Positions 15,763 to 23,896 of a stretch of 47,178 nucleotides of DNA are shown here, one piece after another. How positions within the stretch are numbered: the first letter of the stretch is position 1; every line of letters begins with the position of its first letter. The notes below the pieces were generated by a model. It ran no database searches. It saw only the letters and a program-made list of their open reading frames with translations, and had not been told where the DNA came from. The position numbers and the translations under genes are program-made. The stretch is from positions 1-47,178 of the forward strand of contig NZ_JAPFGP010000028.1 in assembly GCF_026241155.1 (NCBI RefSeq), read 5' to 3'. The DNA is from Paucibacter sp. PLA-PC-4. Lineage in GTDB: Bacteria; Pseudomonadota; Gammaproteobacteria; Burkholderiales; Burkholderiaceae_C.

Positions 15763-16617
15763 TTACACGCGCCAAGGCAGGCTCTCATAGAATGCTTGCA
15801 CACGACCGTACGCGACGTCGAATGCTGGTGGCACCGCAGCAATGAGCGTCACGATCTGCGGGTACTCGCGCTTAGATAGCTCGCGCAATTGCTCGCTTCG
15901 CATAGCTGTTGGGTCCATGGGCACCTTGCGATCCTCGGAGGCTGCCATCAGCTTGCGCAGCACCAGGGACCTGTCCTCGTCGTTGAATTGAATGCAGTCA
16001 AGCAGCAGGCACAGGTCATAGATGTCTTGGAATCGGGCACGGTTGCGGATCGGCTGCTGTAGTACGGATCGAAGCTTCTCCGCGATGAGGTCATGGTATG
16101 CATACATTGCCAACGTCCCTCCGTCGACCTCCCCCACTTCGACATCTGACGCCCATTCATTGAAGCTGTAGTCGATCTGGACGGCTTTGGCAGACTGTTT
16201 TGAATTGAGTCTTTTGACCTCATTGGCTATTGCCCGATTTGCGTAGCCAATTTTCATTTGCAGAGTCGCGAAGAGGCTGTCCTCCCTCTTGGGATTCAGG
16301 GCGTGCGACTGCAGTGCGATTGCCAGGCCATAGTCGTTGTCGATGCTCACGAGCTCGAGAGCCTGCTTCATCTGACTAGCAAAGGTCGGCAGGTCGACGT
16401 CCTGGAGCTTTTGCTGCGTTGAGAAGTCCACGTCCTTGGTAAATCGGGAGCTCTGATAGCGGATTCCCAGAAGGATCCCACCTTTCATGACCATGATGGG
16501 CGCGAGCTTCTCTGAGCGCGCAATGGCTCGAAGAATCAGGTGCACGGCCTGTCGGAACTCGCGGCGGCTCGATTCCGGCTCTGCGTCCACCCAGGCTTGA
16601 AGATCAAGCTTGCTCAT
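15763..16617 (-). CDS. abiEii: AbiEii-family nucleotidyltransferase toxin
   Basis: A 284-residue toxin of a type IV toxin-antitoxin / abortive-infection system. AbiEii proteins are nucleotidyltransferases; related members modify tRNA and stop growth. The family core is clear: KGGILLGIRYQSSRFTKDVD (residues about 42-61) contains the GG-x-L plus T-K-D-V-D motif that binds metal and nucleotide, followed by LQMKIGYANRAIANEVKRLN and YAYHDLIAEKLRSVLQQP, then RARFQDIYDLCLLL. ATG 16617 overlaps the end of abiEi by 14 bp, the usual coupled arrangement, and fixes the start. GC content is visibly lower than the flanking fec and DAP genes, a sign of transfer. AbiE systems protect against phages. Confidence 0.92.
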   Translation of the reverse strand: MSKLDLQAWVDAEPESSRREFRQAVHLILRAIARSEKLAPIMVMKGGILLGIRYQSSRFTKDVDFSTQQKLQDVDLPTFASQMKQALELVSIDNDYGLAIALQSHALNPKREDSLFATLQMKIGYANRAIANEVKRLNSKQSAKAVQIDYSFNEWASDVEVGEVDGGTLAMYAYHDLIAEKLRSVLQQPIRNRARFQDIYDLCLLLDCIQFNDEDRSLVLRKLMAASEDRKVPMDPTAMRSEQLRELSKREYPQIVTLIAAVPPAFDVAYGRVQAFYESLPWRV

Positions 16618-17542
16618 TCTGAGAGATGGGTACGTTGATGGACAGAGCCCAACGCTCTGAGAACTCGGGGCTGTACTCGACCGAGGCATCCAACTTTCGG
16701 GAACCGCCGCGTTGGGCGAAGACCGTCCAAGCGTCGATCCTGGAATCGCGGAGGTTGCAGACGGATTCAAGAACCCATCCTGCACGCACCTTGTCGATGG
16801 GTTTGCCATGCTGATCGAGCTCGTCAAGGATTAGGCGCAGTGACTGCTGCCCATGTTCCTTGTAGACCTGCAAGACATGGCTTATACCGCCGCATAGCTG
16901 AGGGTCGCGTAGCATGTCGAGGTACGTGCGCCCGAGCGAAGCCACTCGGATGTGCTGATCCTTGATGCTGCGATAGGCGCCTAGGTGAAGGCTTGTGAAT
17001 TGGTGGACGGGCCTGCCCAACAGCTTCTCAGGCTTGGAGCGTTGGAGCGGCGGCAGCCCTGCTGCGATGTAATCTGGATAGTCCTCCCCAAGGTCCTTAT
17101 GCATTTGCTCTGTGGCGAATTGCTTCCAGGGGCCTAGAGCGGGGGCGGAGACATACAACTGCTCAGGCATGCGGTCCGTCAGCCCATGAAATTCCATCGC
17201 GCTCAGGTGGGAGATGTAGCAGAAGGGATCGGCTGCGCAGGCCAGTACCTTGGCATCACGCACGCTTGCGCCGATAAGCAAGTAGACGGATGCCCCGGAG
17301 ATGCCCGGGATAGGGCGCAGGACGCCGTTGAGTGACATCAGTTGTTGAAAGCGTCGGAATGACCCTCTATCCAACTGAGACTTGTGTGGCCGCAGAGGCA
17401 CGCCGTGAAGCTCGGTGTGCTTGCACAAATCCCAAGCTGCCAGAGCGAGTTCGTAGAGCGAAACCGTTGGTTTGCCACGTTCGCTGAGGGCTTGCCCCAG
17501 GGCGGCGGGAATCGTGATGCGTGGTTTTTTTTCTCGGGTCAT
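16604..17542 (-). CDS. abiEi: AbiEi-family antitoxin
   Basis: A 312-residue antitoxin and probable transcriptional repressor of the abiE operon. The segment CYISHLSAMEFHGLTDRMPE, continuing QLYVSAP, is the hallmark of the AbiEi family. The N-terminal about 90 residues would form the winged-helix DNA-binding part (FRRFQQLMSLNGVLRPIPGI), and the C-terminal part contains the antitoxin domain (SLGRTYLDMLRDPQLCGGIS). In characterised systems AbiEi neutralises the toxin without direct contact and represses its own promoter by binding two inverted repeats. Two long palindromes lie 37 and 155 bp upstream of this start, matching that model. ATG 17542 is the only sensible start. Confidence 0.9.
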   Translation of the reverse strand: MTREKKPRITIPAALGQALSERGKPTVSLYELALAAWDLCKHTELHGVPLRPHKSQLDRGSFRRFQQLMSLNGVLRPIPGISGASVYLLIGASVRDAKVLACAADPFCYISHLSAMEFHGLTDRMPEQLYVSAPALGPWKQFATEQMHKDLGEDYPDYIAAGLPPLQRSKPEKLLGRPVHQFTSLHLGAYRSIKDQHIRVASLGRTYLDMLRDPQLCGGISHVLQVYKEHGQQSLRLILDELDQHGKPIDKVRAGWVLESVCNLRDSRIDAWTVFAQRGGSRKLDASVEYSPEFSERWALSINVPISQNEQA

Positions 17543-17578
17543 GGCGGGACTGCATTAAGCATGCGCGCTACTGTATAC

Positions 17579-17617
17579 AGGTGCTACGATTCGTCCTTAG
17601 GACGAATCGTAGCACCT
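17579..17617. promoter_or_regulatory. Perfect 39-bp palindrome upstream of abiEi (operator 1)
   Basis: The arms AGGTGCTACGATTCGTCCT and their exact inverse complement flank a single central T. The palindrome starts 37 bp upstream of the abiEi start codon, where a repressor would block transcription. A shorter palindrome with the same outer GCTACG and inner GTCCT elements lies at 17697-17725. AbiEi antitoxins are known to bind paired inverted repeats in their promoters. Confidence 0.8.
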
Positions 17618-17696
17618 TGAGATTGGCCTGTCAATCGCTCTTTTCCCTTTTGCAGGGCTCTAAACGACATGCTGAATCCATGTTTTCATAAGAATG

Positions 17697-17725
17697 CTAA
17701 GCTACGTCCTCAGGACGTAGCTTAG
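17697..17725. promoter_or_regulatory. Perfect 29-bp palindrome upstream of abiEi (operator 2)
   Basis: CTAAGCTACGTCCT and its inverse complement flank a single C. It shares GCTACG and GTCCT with the larger palindrome at 17579-17617 but lacks the ATTC between them. The centres of the two palindromes are 113 bp apart. It is probably the second AbiEi site. Confidence 0.7.
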
Positions 17726-18039
17726 ACGCATCTTTGGTGGGCATCAGACAGGGCACGTTGAGATGTGGAGAATGGGCCAGGACGTGGACTGGAAATATCT
17801 CGATGACTTCTCAAAAAATTCTCCGGGCAACAGAGAGCACTGCACTTGGTCGAGCAGTCCTCAATGCCCCGTCGGACCCTTGAATTCGTGACTGGGTTCC
17901 CTGTTGGCCTGCAGGGCCGAAACGTTACGCAACTTCTGCATGTCCGTTGTGTCGCCGCATCTGATCAACGTCTTGCTATGCATGCGCTACGAGTCGGGCA
18001 TCAGGGGCAGATTGCAAGACTGGCGCGGCGAAGCCCTGC
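17726..18039. other. 314-bp stretch without a gene
   Basis: No gene is visible. The left part is intergenic sequence behind the abiE operators. From about 18018 it becomes the 3' end of the fecR repeat. The sequence between 17726 and 18017 has no counterpart elsewhere in the window and no clear terminal inverted repeat, so the boundary of the abiE insertion cannot be placed more exactly. Confidence 0.4.
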
Positions 18040-18713
18040 TCACGAGGCCGGGCTGGAAATCTGGATCTCTTCGTTGTGGACCTGCACCTGCAGACCGAAG
18101 CCGGCGTGCAGCAGGCGCGCGAACGCTTCGACATTGGCGGCATCGAACACCCCGCCAATGAGGATGCGCGAGGCGGCGTCGTCCTTGATGACGAGTTGCT
18201 TGCGGCCGTAGCGGTTGAACTGACGCGCGGCCTCGGCCAGGCTGACTTCGTTGAAGACCAGCTTGCCCTGGAGCCAACCGAGGCTGGCCGTGAGTTGCTG
18301 GGGTGACAGCTTGGTCAGCAGCAAATTGCCGGCGTCGGCCAGCGCGGTGTCAGCACGGGTCAGTACTGCAGGGCGGTTCTGATCGGCCTGTACCTGGACG
18401 CGACCCTCGAGCACAGCCACGCGGAGCTTGTCGCCGTCGCGGTAGAGCGAGAACTTGGTGCCCAGCACCGTCACCGTCTGCTTGCCCGCATGGACGACAA
18501 AGGGGCGCTTGGCATCATGGGCGATGTCGAAAAAAGCCTCGCCGTGTTCCAGCCAGACCTGGCGCGCCTGGGGTGTCACCTCGGTGCGCAGCTGCGTGGC
18601 GGTGTTCAGGGTCAGCTTTGAGCCGTCGGTCAGCATGACCGACTCGCGCTGGCCGCGCTCGGTGGCGTAGTTCTGCGTCTGCGCCGGCTTGGCGAAGTTC
18701 AGACCCAGCACCA
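18018..18713. repeat. Direct repeat, right copy (inside intact fecR)
   Basis: Right-hand member of the pair with 14897-15591. This copy lies in the intact fecR gene and is therefore the parental one; the left copy is truncated. Confidence 0.9.
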
Positions 18714-19026
18714 GGGCCAGCGTCGCCAGGCTCAGGCCGGCGGCAGCATGCCGCACCGGGGAGCGGGCAACCCAGGCCCAGCCGCTGGGACGCGGTGCCG
18801 GCGCCGGGGTGAAGGCCGGGGCTGCGCCCTTGAGCGCGCGCAAGCGGTCGGCGCGCTGCCAGGCCTGGTCCAGGCGCAAAAAGGCAACGCGGTGGGCGGT
18901 CGCCGCGCGCAGCCAGGCGTCCAGCTCGGCCTGGCGCTCGAGCGGCAGGCGGCCATCCTGGCGGTCGCGCTCGGCGATCCAGTCGGCCGCGCGGGCCTCG
19001 ATGTCATTGAGTTCTTTGTTCTTCAT
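18040..19026 (-). CDS. fecR: FecR-type anti-sigma / signal-transducing membrane protein
   Basis: FecR relays a signal from a substrate-loaded TonB receptor through the inner membrane to an ECF sigma factor. This 328-residue copy is complete. The N-terminal cytoplasmic anti-sigma domain (about 5-70) reads IEARAADWIAERDRQDGRLP, then AHRVAFLRLDQAW. One membrane helix follows at about 92-110 (AAAGLSLATLALVLGLNFA). The periplasmic FecR domain (about 115-230) has YATERGQRESVMLTDGSKLT, VWLEHGEAFFDIAHD and VTVLGTKFSLY, and the C-terminal STN-interacting domain has FNRYGRKQLVI. Its start overlaps fecI by 4 bp (ATGA). Its likely partner is the STN-bearing receptor at 32765. The 3' two thirds are duplicated at 14897. 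Confidence 0.95.
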   Translation of the reverse strand: MKNKELNDIEARAADWIAERDRQDGRLPLERQAELDAWLRAATAHRVAFLRLDQAWQRADRLRALKGAAPAFTPAPAPRPSGWAWVARSPVRHAAAGLSLATLALVLGLNFAKPAQTQNYATERGQRESVMLTDGSKLTLNTATQLRTEVTPQARQVWLEHGEAFFDIAHDAKRPFVVHAGKQTVTVLGTKFSLYRDGDKLRVAVLEGRVQVQADQNRPAVLTRADTALADAGNLLLTKLSPQQLTASLGWLQGKLVFNEVSLAEAARQFNRYGRKQLVIKDDAASRILIGGVFDAANVEAFARLLHAGFGLQVQVHNEEIQISSPAS

Positions 19027-19598
19027 TGTGTTTTCCGTCCCTTTCTCAACGGCGCGGCGACGCTGCGTGCAGCGCTGCCCAGCCCCGTTGCCTGCAGCGC
19101 CAGCGCCAGGGCGCGTACGCCCTTGGAGACTTGGCGCTCCACCGTGTCTTCGGTGATGCCCATGCGTGAGGCCACCTCGCGTTGTGACAGACCCTCGATC
19201 TTGCGCAGCTCGATCACTTCGCGGCAGCGCGCCGGCAGCAGGTTCAGCGCGACCTGCAACAGCTTGAGCTCGCTGCGCGCGGCCAGGTGTCGCTCCGGGC
19301 TCAGCTCGTCCAGCGTCGGTGCCAGCGCGTCCATGTCGGCGTAGGTCTCGATCGAGACGATCTGTGCGCGCCGGGCGCGGTCGATCAGCAGATTGCGCGC
19401 GGTGGTCAGCACAAAAGCCTGGGCCGAGTCGGGCCTACCCCGTGCACAGCCGTCGTAGACGCGTGCATAGACCTCCTGACGCAGGTCGGGAATCTCATCC
19501 ATATCGCGCCAGTTGCGCCGCAAAAAGCGCTCCAGCATGGCTTCCAGCGGCAGCACTTGGTCCACGAACCAGGCGTTCAACTCATCAGTGTTCAACAC
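19023..19598 (-). CDS. fecI: ECF sigma factor, FecI type
   Basis: A 191-residue ECF sigma factor. Region 2 is visible as MLERFLRRNWRDMDEIPDLR, then QEVYARVYDGCARGRPDSAQ, AFVLTTARNLLIDRARRAQI. Region 4 follows as LNLLPARCREVIELRKIEGL, then SQREVASRMGITEDTVERQV. Paired with FecR, it should direct RNA polymerase to the promoters of a TonB receptor and associated genes when the receptor is occupied. It is divergent from the D-aminopeptidase gene at 19803 with 204 bp between them. A 16-bp motif in that gap also occurs in front of the receptor gene, as expected for a shared sigma-factor promoter. Confidence 0.95.
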   Translation of the reverse strand: MLNTDELNAWFVDQVLPLEAMLERFLRRNWRDMDEIPDLRQEVYARVYDGCARGRPDSAQAFVLTTARNLLIDRARRAQIVSIETYADMDALAPTLDELSPERHLAARSELKLLQVALNLLPARCREVIELRKIEGLSQREVASRMGITEDTVERQVSKGVRALALALQATGLGSAARSVAAPLRKGRKTQ

Positions 19599-19706
19599 GG
19601 CTCCTCATGTCGGCAGAGCTTGCCACGATCCGTCGTGCGGTGTCCGCCTGCTTCTGATGACGAAGCACCCGCAGAAATCCGGTACTCGGGATGCAAAGAA
19701 ATCTTG

Positions 19707-19722
19707 AAAGCCCGTTCGACCT
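19707..19722 (+). promoter_or_regulatory. Candidate FecI-type promoter element, copy 1
   Basis: AAAGCCCGTTCGACCT lies about 80 bp before the D-aminopeptidase A start. It matches AAAGTCCGTTCGAGCT upstream of the TonB receptor at 14 of 16 positions. The two genes head the two plus-strand operons of the same pathway, so a shared element for the FecI sigma factor is plausible. Chance cannot be excluded with two copies. Confidence 0.4.
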
Positions 19723-19802
19723 TGGTAGATACCCAGGGTTTTCGCGGATATCGGTCGCTGCCTCGTCTTGGTTTTGCAGCACAGCCCTTGAGCCGATCCG
19801 AT

Positions 19803-21476
19803 ATGCCCCCGTCCCCGCAACCCGATCCCCGCGTCGTCGCCCTCGACGCTTTGTTCGACCCCCTGGTTCGCAGCGATGCGCCGGGCTTGGTCGTCGGCGT
19901 GGCCCAGCATGGCCGCAGCCTGTACCGGCGCGGCATCGGCCTGGCCAGCGTCGAGCATGGCGTGGCCAACACCCCCCGGACCCGCATGCGCATCGGCTCG
20001 ACCAGCAAGCAGTTCACCTGCCTGGCCGCGCTGCTGCTGGCCGAGGAGGGCCGGATTGACATTGACGCGCCGGTGCGCGCCTATCTGCCCGAGCTACCCT
20101 CGATTTCTGCCCAGGGGATCGAGCCGAGCCTGCACCAGCTGATGAACCATACCAGCGGCTACCGTTGCTACTTGGACCTGGGCTTCATCGCCGAGGGCAT
20201 GGCGATCAAGCCGGCCGGCGTGGCCTGGGCTGTGCAGCGGCGCCAGCGCGAGGCCAACTTCGCCCCCGGCAGCCAGGTGATCTATTGCAATAGCGGCTAC
20301 CAGCTGCTCTCAAGAGTGATTGAGGAAGTCTGCGGCCAGCCCTTCGAGCAGTTCCTGCAAGAGCGCATCTTCACGCCGCTGGGCATGCATGACACGGCCT
20401 CGGTGCCCAGCGACTTCGAGCTGCATCCCGGCACGGCCACCTTGCACCTGCCACGGCCGGGAGCGCAAGGCGGCGGCTGGCGGCGCGGCATCTTCCCGAC
20501 CGAGGAGTTGCGCGGCGAGGGCGCGATGGTCTCCAGCATCGACGACATGCTGCGCTGGCTGGCCCATCTGCGCGCGCCGCACAAGCGCGTGGGAAGCACG
20601 AACAGCTGGCAGCAAATGCTGGCGCCAACGCGGCTGGCCAACGGCCACCACACACCCTACGGCTTGGGCCTGATGCGGCACGACTACCGCGGCATTGAAG
20701 TGATCCATCATCCGGGTGCCGTGATCGGCGGTGCCAGCCAGATGCTGACCGTGCCGAGCCAGGCGCTGGACATCATCATCATCGGCAATGGTGCGCCGTG
20801 CAGCCCGCGCGAGCTGGCGCTGCGCATCGTTGATGCGATGCTGGGTGACGAAGTGCTCGGCCGCTCAGCGGCGCCGGCGTCCGCCGAGCGCTTTGCGTCT
20901 GTGCTGGGCCGGCGCTACCGGGGCCGCGACACGGGTCTGGTCTTTGGCTTCGCCAGAGCCGGCGCCGCGCTGGGCCTGAGCCTGCTGGAGGGGCCGGCCA
21001 TGCCCTTGCGCGACGAGGGCGCGCAGCTGAGCAAGCCTTTCGAGGAAGGCGGCATCGGGCAGTACCTGTTGTCGACCGCGCCGCTGGCCGCTGCGGTGGC
21101 ACCGCCGCACCTCGATCTGATTGCGGATGGCCGCCGGGAGCGCTGCGAGCTGTTGCCCGAGACACCGCCGGCCGAGGCCGGCGCGCCGCTGCTGGGGCGC
21201 TACCGCTCGGCCGAGCTCGACGCCGAGGCCCGCATCGCCGTCGACGGCGAGCGCCTGTTGCTGCAGATCCGTGGCGCCTATGGCGGCAACCGCTTCGAGC
21301 TGCGGGCCCTCTCGGCCGAGGTGTTCGGCTGCCAGGCGCTCGACATGCCGCTGGCCCATGGCGGCAATGCGGTGCTGCGCCTCACGCCCGCTGTCGGGCC
21401 ACTGAGTGGTCCGGCCAGCTTCCGTCTGGACACGCCGCGTACCCGCCAGCTGCTGTTTGAACGCTGCGGCGACTGA
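19803..21476 (+). CDS. D-aminopeptidase-like serine hydrolase A (family S12)
   Basis: A 557-residue serine hydrolase of the beta-lactamase/penicillin-binding-protein clan that resembles D-aminopeptidase (DAP) of Ochrobactrum, which removes N-terminal D-residues from peptides. The catalytic set is complete: S66-T-S-K69 (SxxK), Y161-C-N163 and H303-P-G305. The catalytic domain covers about 10-350; the rest forms two beta-barrel-like domains, with the DAP-type segment LLGRYRSAELDAEARIAVDG near residue 460. There is no signal peptide, so it is probably cytoplasmic. ATG 19803 is chosen because the family starts there; the frame upstream is non-coding. Two paralogues lie at 30836 and 36597. It heads an operon with dgcN and dgcA, which suggests that it releases D-glutamate or D-Glu-containing pieces. 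Confidence 0.88.
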   Translation: MPPSPQPDPRVVALDALFDPLVRSDAPGLVVGVAQHGRSLYRRGIGLASVEHGVANTPRTRMRIGSTSKQFTCLAALLLAEEGRIDIDAPVRAYLPELPSISAQGIEPSLHQLMNHTSGYRCYLDLGFIAEGMAIKPAGVAWAVQRRQREANFAPGSQVIYCNSGYQLLSRVIEEVCGQPFEQFLQERIFTPLGMHDTASVPSDFELHPGTATLHLPRPGAQGGGWRRGIFPTEELRGEGAMVSSIDDMLRWLAHLRAPHKRVGSTNSWQQMLAPTRLANGHHTPYGLGLMRHDYRGIEVIHHPGAVIGGASQMLTVPSQALDIIIIGNGAPCSPRELALRIVDAMLGDEVLGRSAAPASAERFASVLGRRYRGRDTGLVFGFARAGAALGLSLLEGPAMPLRDEGAQLSKPFEEGGIGQYLLSTAPLAAAVAPPHLDLIADGRRERCELLPETPPAEAGAPLLGRYRSAELDAEARIAVDGERLLLQIRGAYGGNRFELRALSAEVFGCQALDMPLAHGGNAVLRLTPAVGPLSGPASFRLDTPRTRQLLFERCGD

Positions 21477-21519
21477 TTCCCCGTCTTCTCTTCCTCTTTC
21501 CCCTACGGATTTTTCCGAC

Positions 21520-22548
21520 ATGCTTGTACTGCGCAAACCCTATCTGATCTTCCTCGGCGACGTGAGCTCGGCCGTCGATGCCAAGACCGCCTTCGGGGTG
21601 GCCGACTGGTGCCCCGAGGATGTGCTCGGCGAGCTGGCCTTTCCCGAGGCTACTGTCAGCACCGGCAAGCCGGCGATGAGCATCGCTGCGGCCGCCGCCG
21701 CCGGCGCAGGCTCGCTGCTGATCGGCATCGCGCCGGTCGGCGGTAAGCTGCCGGCGCACTGGCTGCCCAGCCTGCTGGAGGCGGTGCGCGCGGGTCTCGA
21801 TATCGTCAGCGGCCTGCACACGCGGCTGAGCGACATCCCCGAGCTGGCTGCCGCCGCTCAGGCCGCCGGCGTGCAACTGCAGGACGTGCGCCACGGCGCC
21901 TGGCCGCGTGTGACTGGCACCGGCCGCAAGCGCAGCGGACAGCGGGTGCTGACGGTGGGCACCGACTGCGCGCTCGGCAAGAAGTACACCGCGCTGGCGC
22001 TGGCTCGTGCTCTGCAGGCGCGCGGCGTGCCGGCCAGCTTTCGGGCGACCGGCCAGACCGGGGTGATGATCTCGGGCAGCGGCGTGGCCATCGACGCGGT
22101 GGTGTCCGACTTCGTCGCCGGCGTGGCCGAGCAGCTCTCGCCGGACAACGAGCCCGAGCATTGGGACGTCATCGAGGGCCAGGGCTCGCTGTTTCACCCG
22201 GCCTATGCGGGCGTCACCTTGGGCCTGCTGCATGGATCTCAGCCCGACGCGTTGGTGCTGTGTCACCACGCCGGCCGGCAGCACATCGCCAGCCTGCCCG
22301 ACTTCCCGACCCCATCGCTGGTTCAGGCCATCGAGGCCTACCTGCAGGCCGCACGCCTGACCAATGCGGCGGTGCGCTGCGTCGGCATCAGCATCAACTC
22401 GTCCGCGCTCAGCGATGCGGACTGGCTGGCCTACCGCGACCGCGTCGAGGCCGAGCTGGGCCTGCCCGTGGTCGATCCGATGCGCGGCGGTGTCGAGCGC
22501 CTGGCCCAAGCCATCCACCCAACCAAGGAGTATTCCCATGTTGCTTGA
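21520..22548 (+). CDS. dgcN: DgcN-like D-glutamate N-acetyltransferase (DUF1611)
   Basis: A 342-residue protein of the DUF1611 family. Characterised members named DgcN acetylate D-glutamate as the first step in turning it into L-glutamate. The N-terminal domain (about 1-125) is Rossmann-like (PYLIFLGDVSSAVDAKTAFG, DWCPEDVLGEL). The C-terminal domain carries a P-loop, VGTDCALGKKYTALAL (about 146-161), then SFRATGQTGVMISGSGVAID, and EGQGSLFHPAYAGVTLGLLH. ATG 21520 is preceded by a 43-bp gap from the D-aminopeptidase A stop. The end overlaps dgcA by 11 bp, so the pair is translationally coupled, as in known dgcN-dgcA operons. The acetyl donor site is not obvious from sequence alone; the assignment rests on family and pairing. 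Confidence 0.88.
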   Translation: MLVLRKPYLIFLGDVSSAVDAKTAFGVADWCPEDVLGELAFPEATVSTGKPAMSIAAAAAAGAGSLLIGIAPVGGKLPAHWLPSLLEAVRAGLDIVSGLHTRLSDIPELAAAAQAAGVQLQDVRHGAWPRVTGTGRKRSGQRVLTVGTDCALGKKYTALALARALQARGVPASFRATGQTGVMISGSGVAIDAVVSDFVAGVAEQLSPDNEPEHWDVIEGQGSLFHPAYAGVTLGLLHGSQPDALVLCHHAGRQHIASLPDFPTPSLVQAIEAYLQAARLTNAAVRCVGISINSSALSDADWLAYRDRVEAELGLPVVDPMRGGVERLAQAIHPTKEYSHVA

Positions 22549-23524
22549 TTGCACGCTCACCAGCGAGAGCTGGGCCCTGCAGGAGCCGTTCGAGATTTCG
22601 CGCGGCGTGATGACCGAGATCCAGGTGCTGGTCGTGCGCCTGTCCGATCGCGAGGGCCGCACCGGCTACGGCGAGGCCACCGGCGTGCCCTACAAGGGCG
22701 AGACGACGCTCTCGATGGCCGCGCAGATCGAGGCGCTGCGGCCCCGGTTGCATCAGGACTTGTCGACCGAGGCGCTGATGCAGCTGCTGCCGGCCGGCGG
22801 CGCACGCAACGCCCTGGACTGCGCGCTCTGGGACCTGCGCGCCAAGCAGGCCGGCCGCCGCGCCTGGCAGCTGGCGGGCCTGGAGCGCGTCGCACCGGTG
22901 CTGACGGCCTACACGATAGGCCTGGGCAGCGAGGCCGATGTGCGTCGCAAGATCCGCGCGGCCCGGCCCCTGCCTCTGCTCAAGCTGAAGGCCGATGCAA
23001 GCCGCCATGTCGATATGGTGCGCTTCGCCCGCGAAGAGCATCCGTCCGCCCGCCTGGTCATCGATGCCAACCAGGCCTGGAGCCGCGAGCTGCTCGAACG
23101 CATCCTGCCCGAGCTGCAGGCACAGGGCGTCGAGCTGATCGAGCAGCCGGTTGAGCGCGGCACGGATGCGCAGCTCGACGGGCTGGTATCCGCCATCCCG
23201 CTGGCCGCCGATGAGTCCTGCGTGGACCGCAGCTCGCTGCCGGCGCTGGTGGGCCGCTACCAGTATGTCAATATCAAGCTCGACAAATCCGGCGGCCTGA
23301 CCGAAGCGCTGGCCCTGGCCCGCGAGGCCAAGGCGCTGGGTTTCGGGCTGATGGTGGGCAATATGGGCGGCACCTCGCTGGCCATGGCCCCGGCTCATCT
23401 GATCGCGCAGGACTGCAGCTATGTGGACCTCGACGGCCCGATGTTGATGCGGTCCGACCGCAACCAGGCCATGCACTACGAAGGTGCTTTGCTCGGCGCT
23501 GCCGAGCCGGCGCTCTGGGGCTGA
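22538..23524 (+). CDS. dgcA: DgcA-like N-acetyl-D-glutamate racemase / dipeptide epimerase
   Basis: A 328-residue enolase-superfamily enzyme of the L-Ala-D/L-Glu epimerase group. The capping domain ends near residue 120. The barrel carries the acid-base lysine pair in LLKLKAD (K-x-K), metal ligands in VIDANQAW (Asp), LIEQPV (Glu) and AADESC (Asp), and the second catalytic lysine in NIKLDKSGG. After the last strand, YVDLDGPML contains the D-x-D motif associated with dipeptide or N-acylated substrates. In dgcN-dgcA pairs this enzyme racemises N-acetyl-D-glutamate; as an alternative it could epimerise L-Ala-D-Glu from peptidoglycan. It overlaps dgcN by 11 bp and starts at ATG 22538 with AAGGAG about 7 nt upstream. 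It is the last gene before the 4.7 kb insertion. Confidence 0.9.
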   Translation: MLLDCTLTSESWALQEPFEISRGVMTEIQVLVVRLSDREGRTGYGEATGVPYKGETTLSMAAQIEALRPRLHQDLSTEALMQLLPAGGARNALDCALWDLRAKQAGRRAWQLAGLERVAPVLTAYTIGLGSEADVRRKIRAARPLPLLKLKADASRHVDMVRFAREEHPSARLVIDANQAWSRELLERILPELQAQGVELIEQPVERGTDAQLDGLVSAIPLAADESCVDRSSLPALVGRYQYVNIKLDKSGGLTEALALAREAKALGFGLMVGNMGGTSLAMAPAHLIAQDCSYVDLDGPMLMRSDRNQAMHYEGALLGAAEPALWG

Positions 23525-23896
23525 GCGGCAGGGGGTCGAAGCAGGGCGCGAGTGGGCGGGGCGCTAGCCCTGGACAGCGATGTAGCGTCAGATGACGAAG
23601 CCGCAGGGCACGGCTTTAAGGTGATGTACAAGACCTGTACAAGACCTGGTCGCGGCAACAAACGGTATCGCCGTGAACGCAACAAATTGCCATAGTCGGG
23701 GGGCGATTCTTGAATCTAACCCCCTTCAGATTCAAGACCTACCTACTGCGGCTCTGGTGAAGCCTGACGCCTCTCACCAGGGCCGCCGCTGGCACTGGTG
23801 CCGACCTCACCTTAGCGCCCAACGTTTTTGGCATCCGTTTCGCTCGGTGTCACGAGAGCGGCTGATGCAGGTTCGGAGCAATGTACGCTCCTGACC
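23525..23896. other. 372-bp stretch without a gene; left edge of an inserted region
   Basis: No gene is visible. It contains a short tandem repeat (TGTACAAGACC twice, about 23631-23652) and an inverted repeat CTTGAATCT / AGATTCAAG with a 10-nt loop (23709-23736). A similar hairpin lies at about 25530-25553 on the other side of the next gene. Base composition falls from here on, so this is probably where foreign DNA begins inside the D-peptide locus. Confidence 0.45.

Noticed and set aside
15763-16827. Longer start of the AbiEii toxin
   Set aside because: The first 70 codons would overlap abiEi almost completely and have no family match; ATG 16617 gives the normal N-terminus.
18040-19598. FecI/FecR as a ferric citrate uptake system
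   Set aside because: No fecA-fecBCDE or other iron-transport gene is near; the only STN receptor in the window belongs to the peptide locus.
23525-23760. tRNA gene or tRNA fragment as integration site
   Set aside because: A T-loop-like GATTCAAGACC is present, but no acceptor stem or cloverleaf can be formed.
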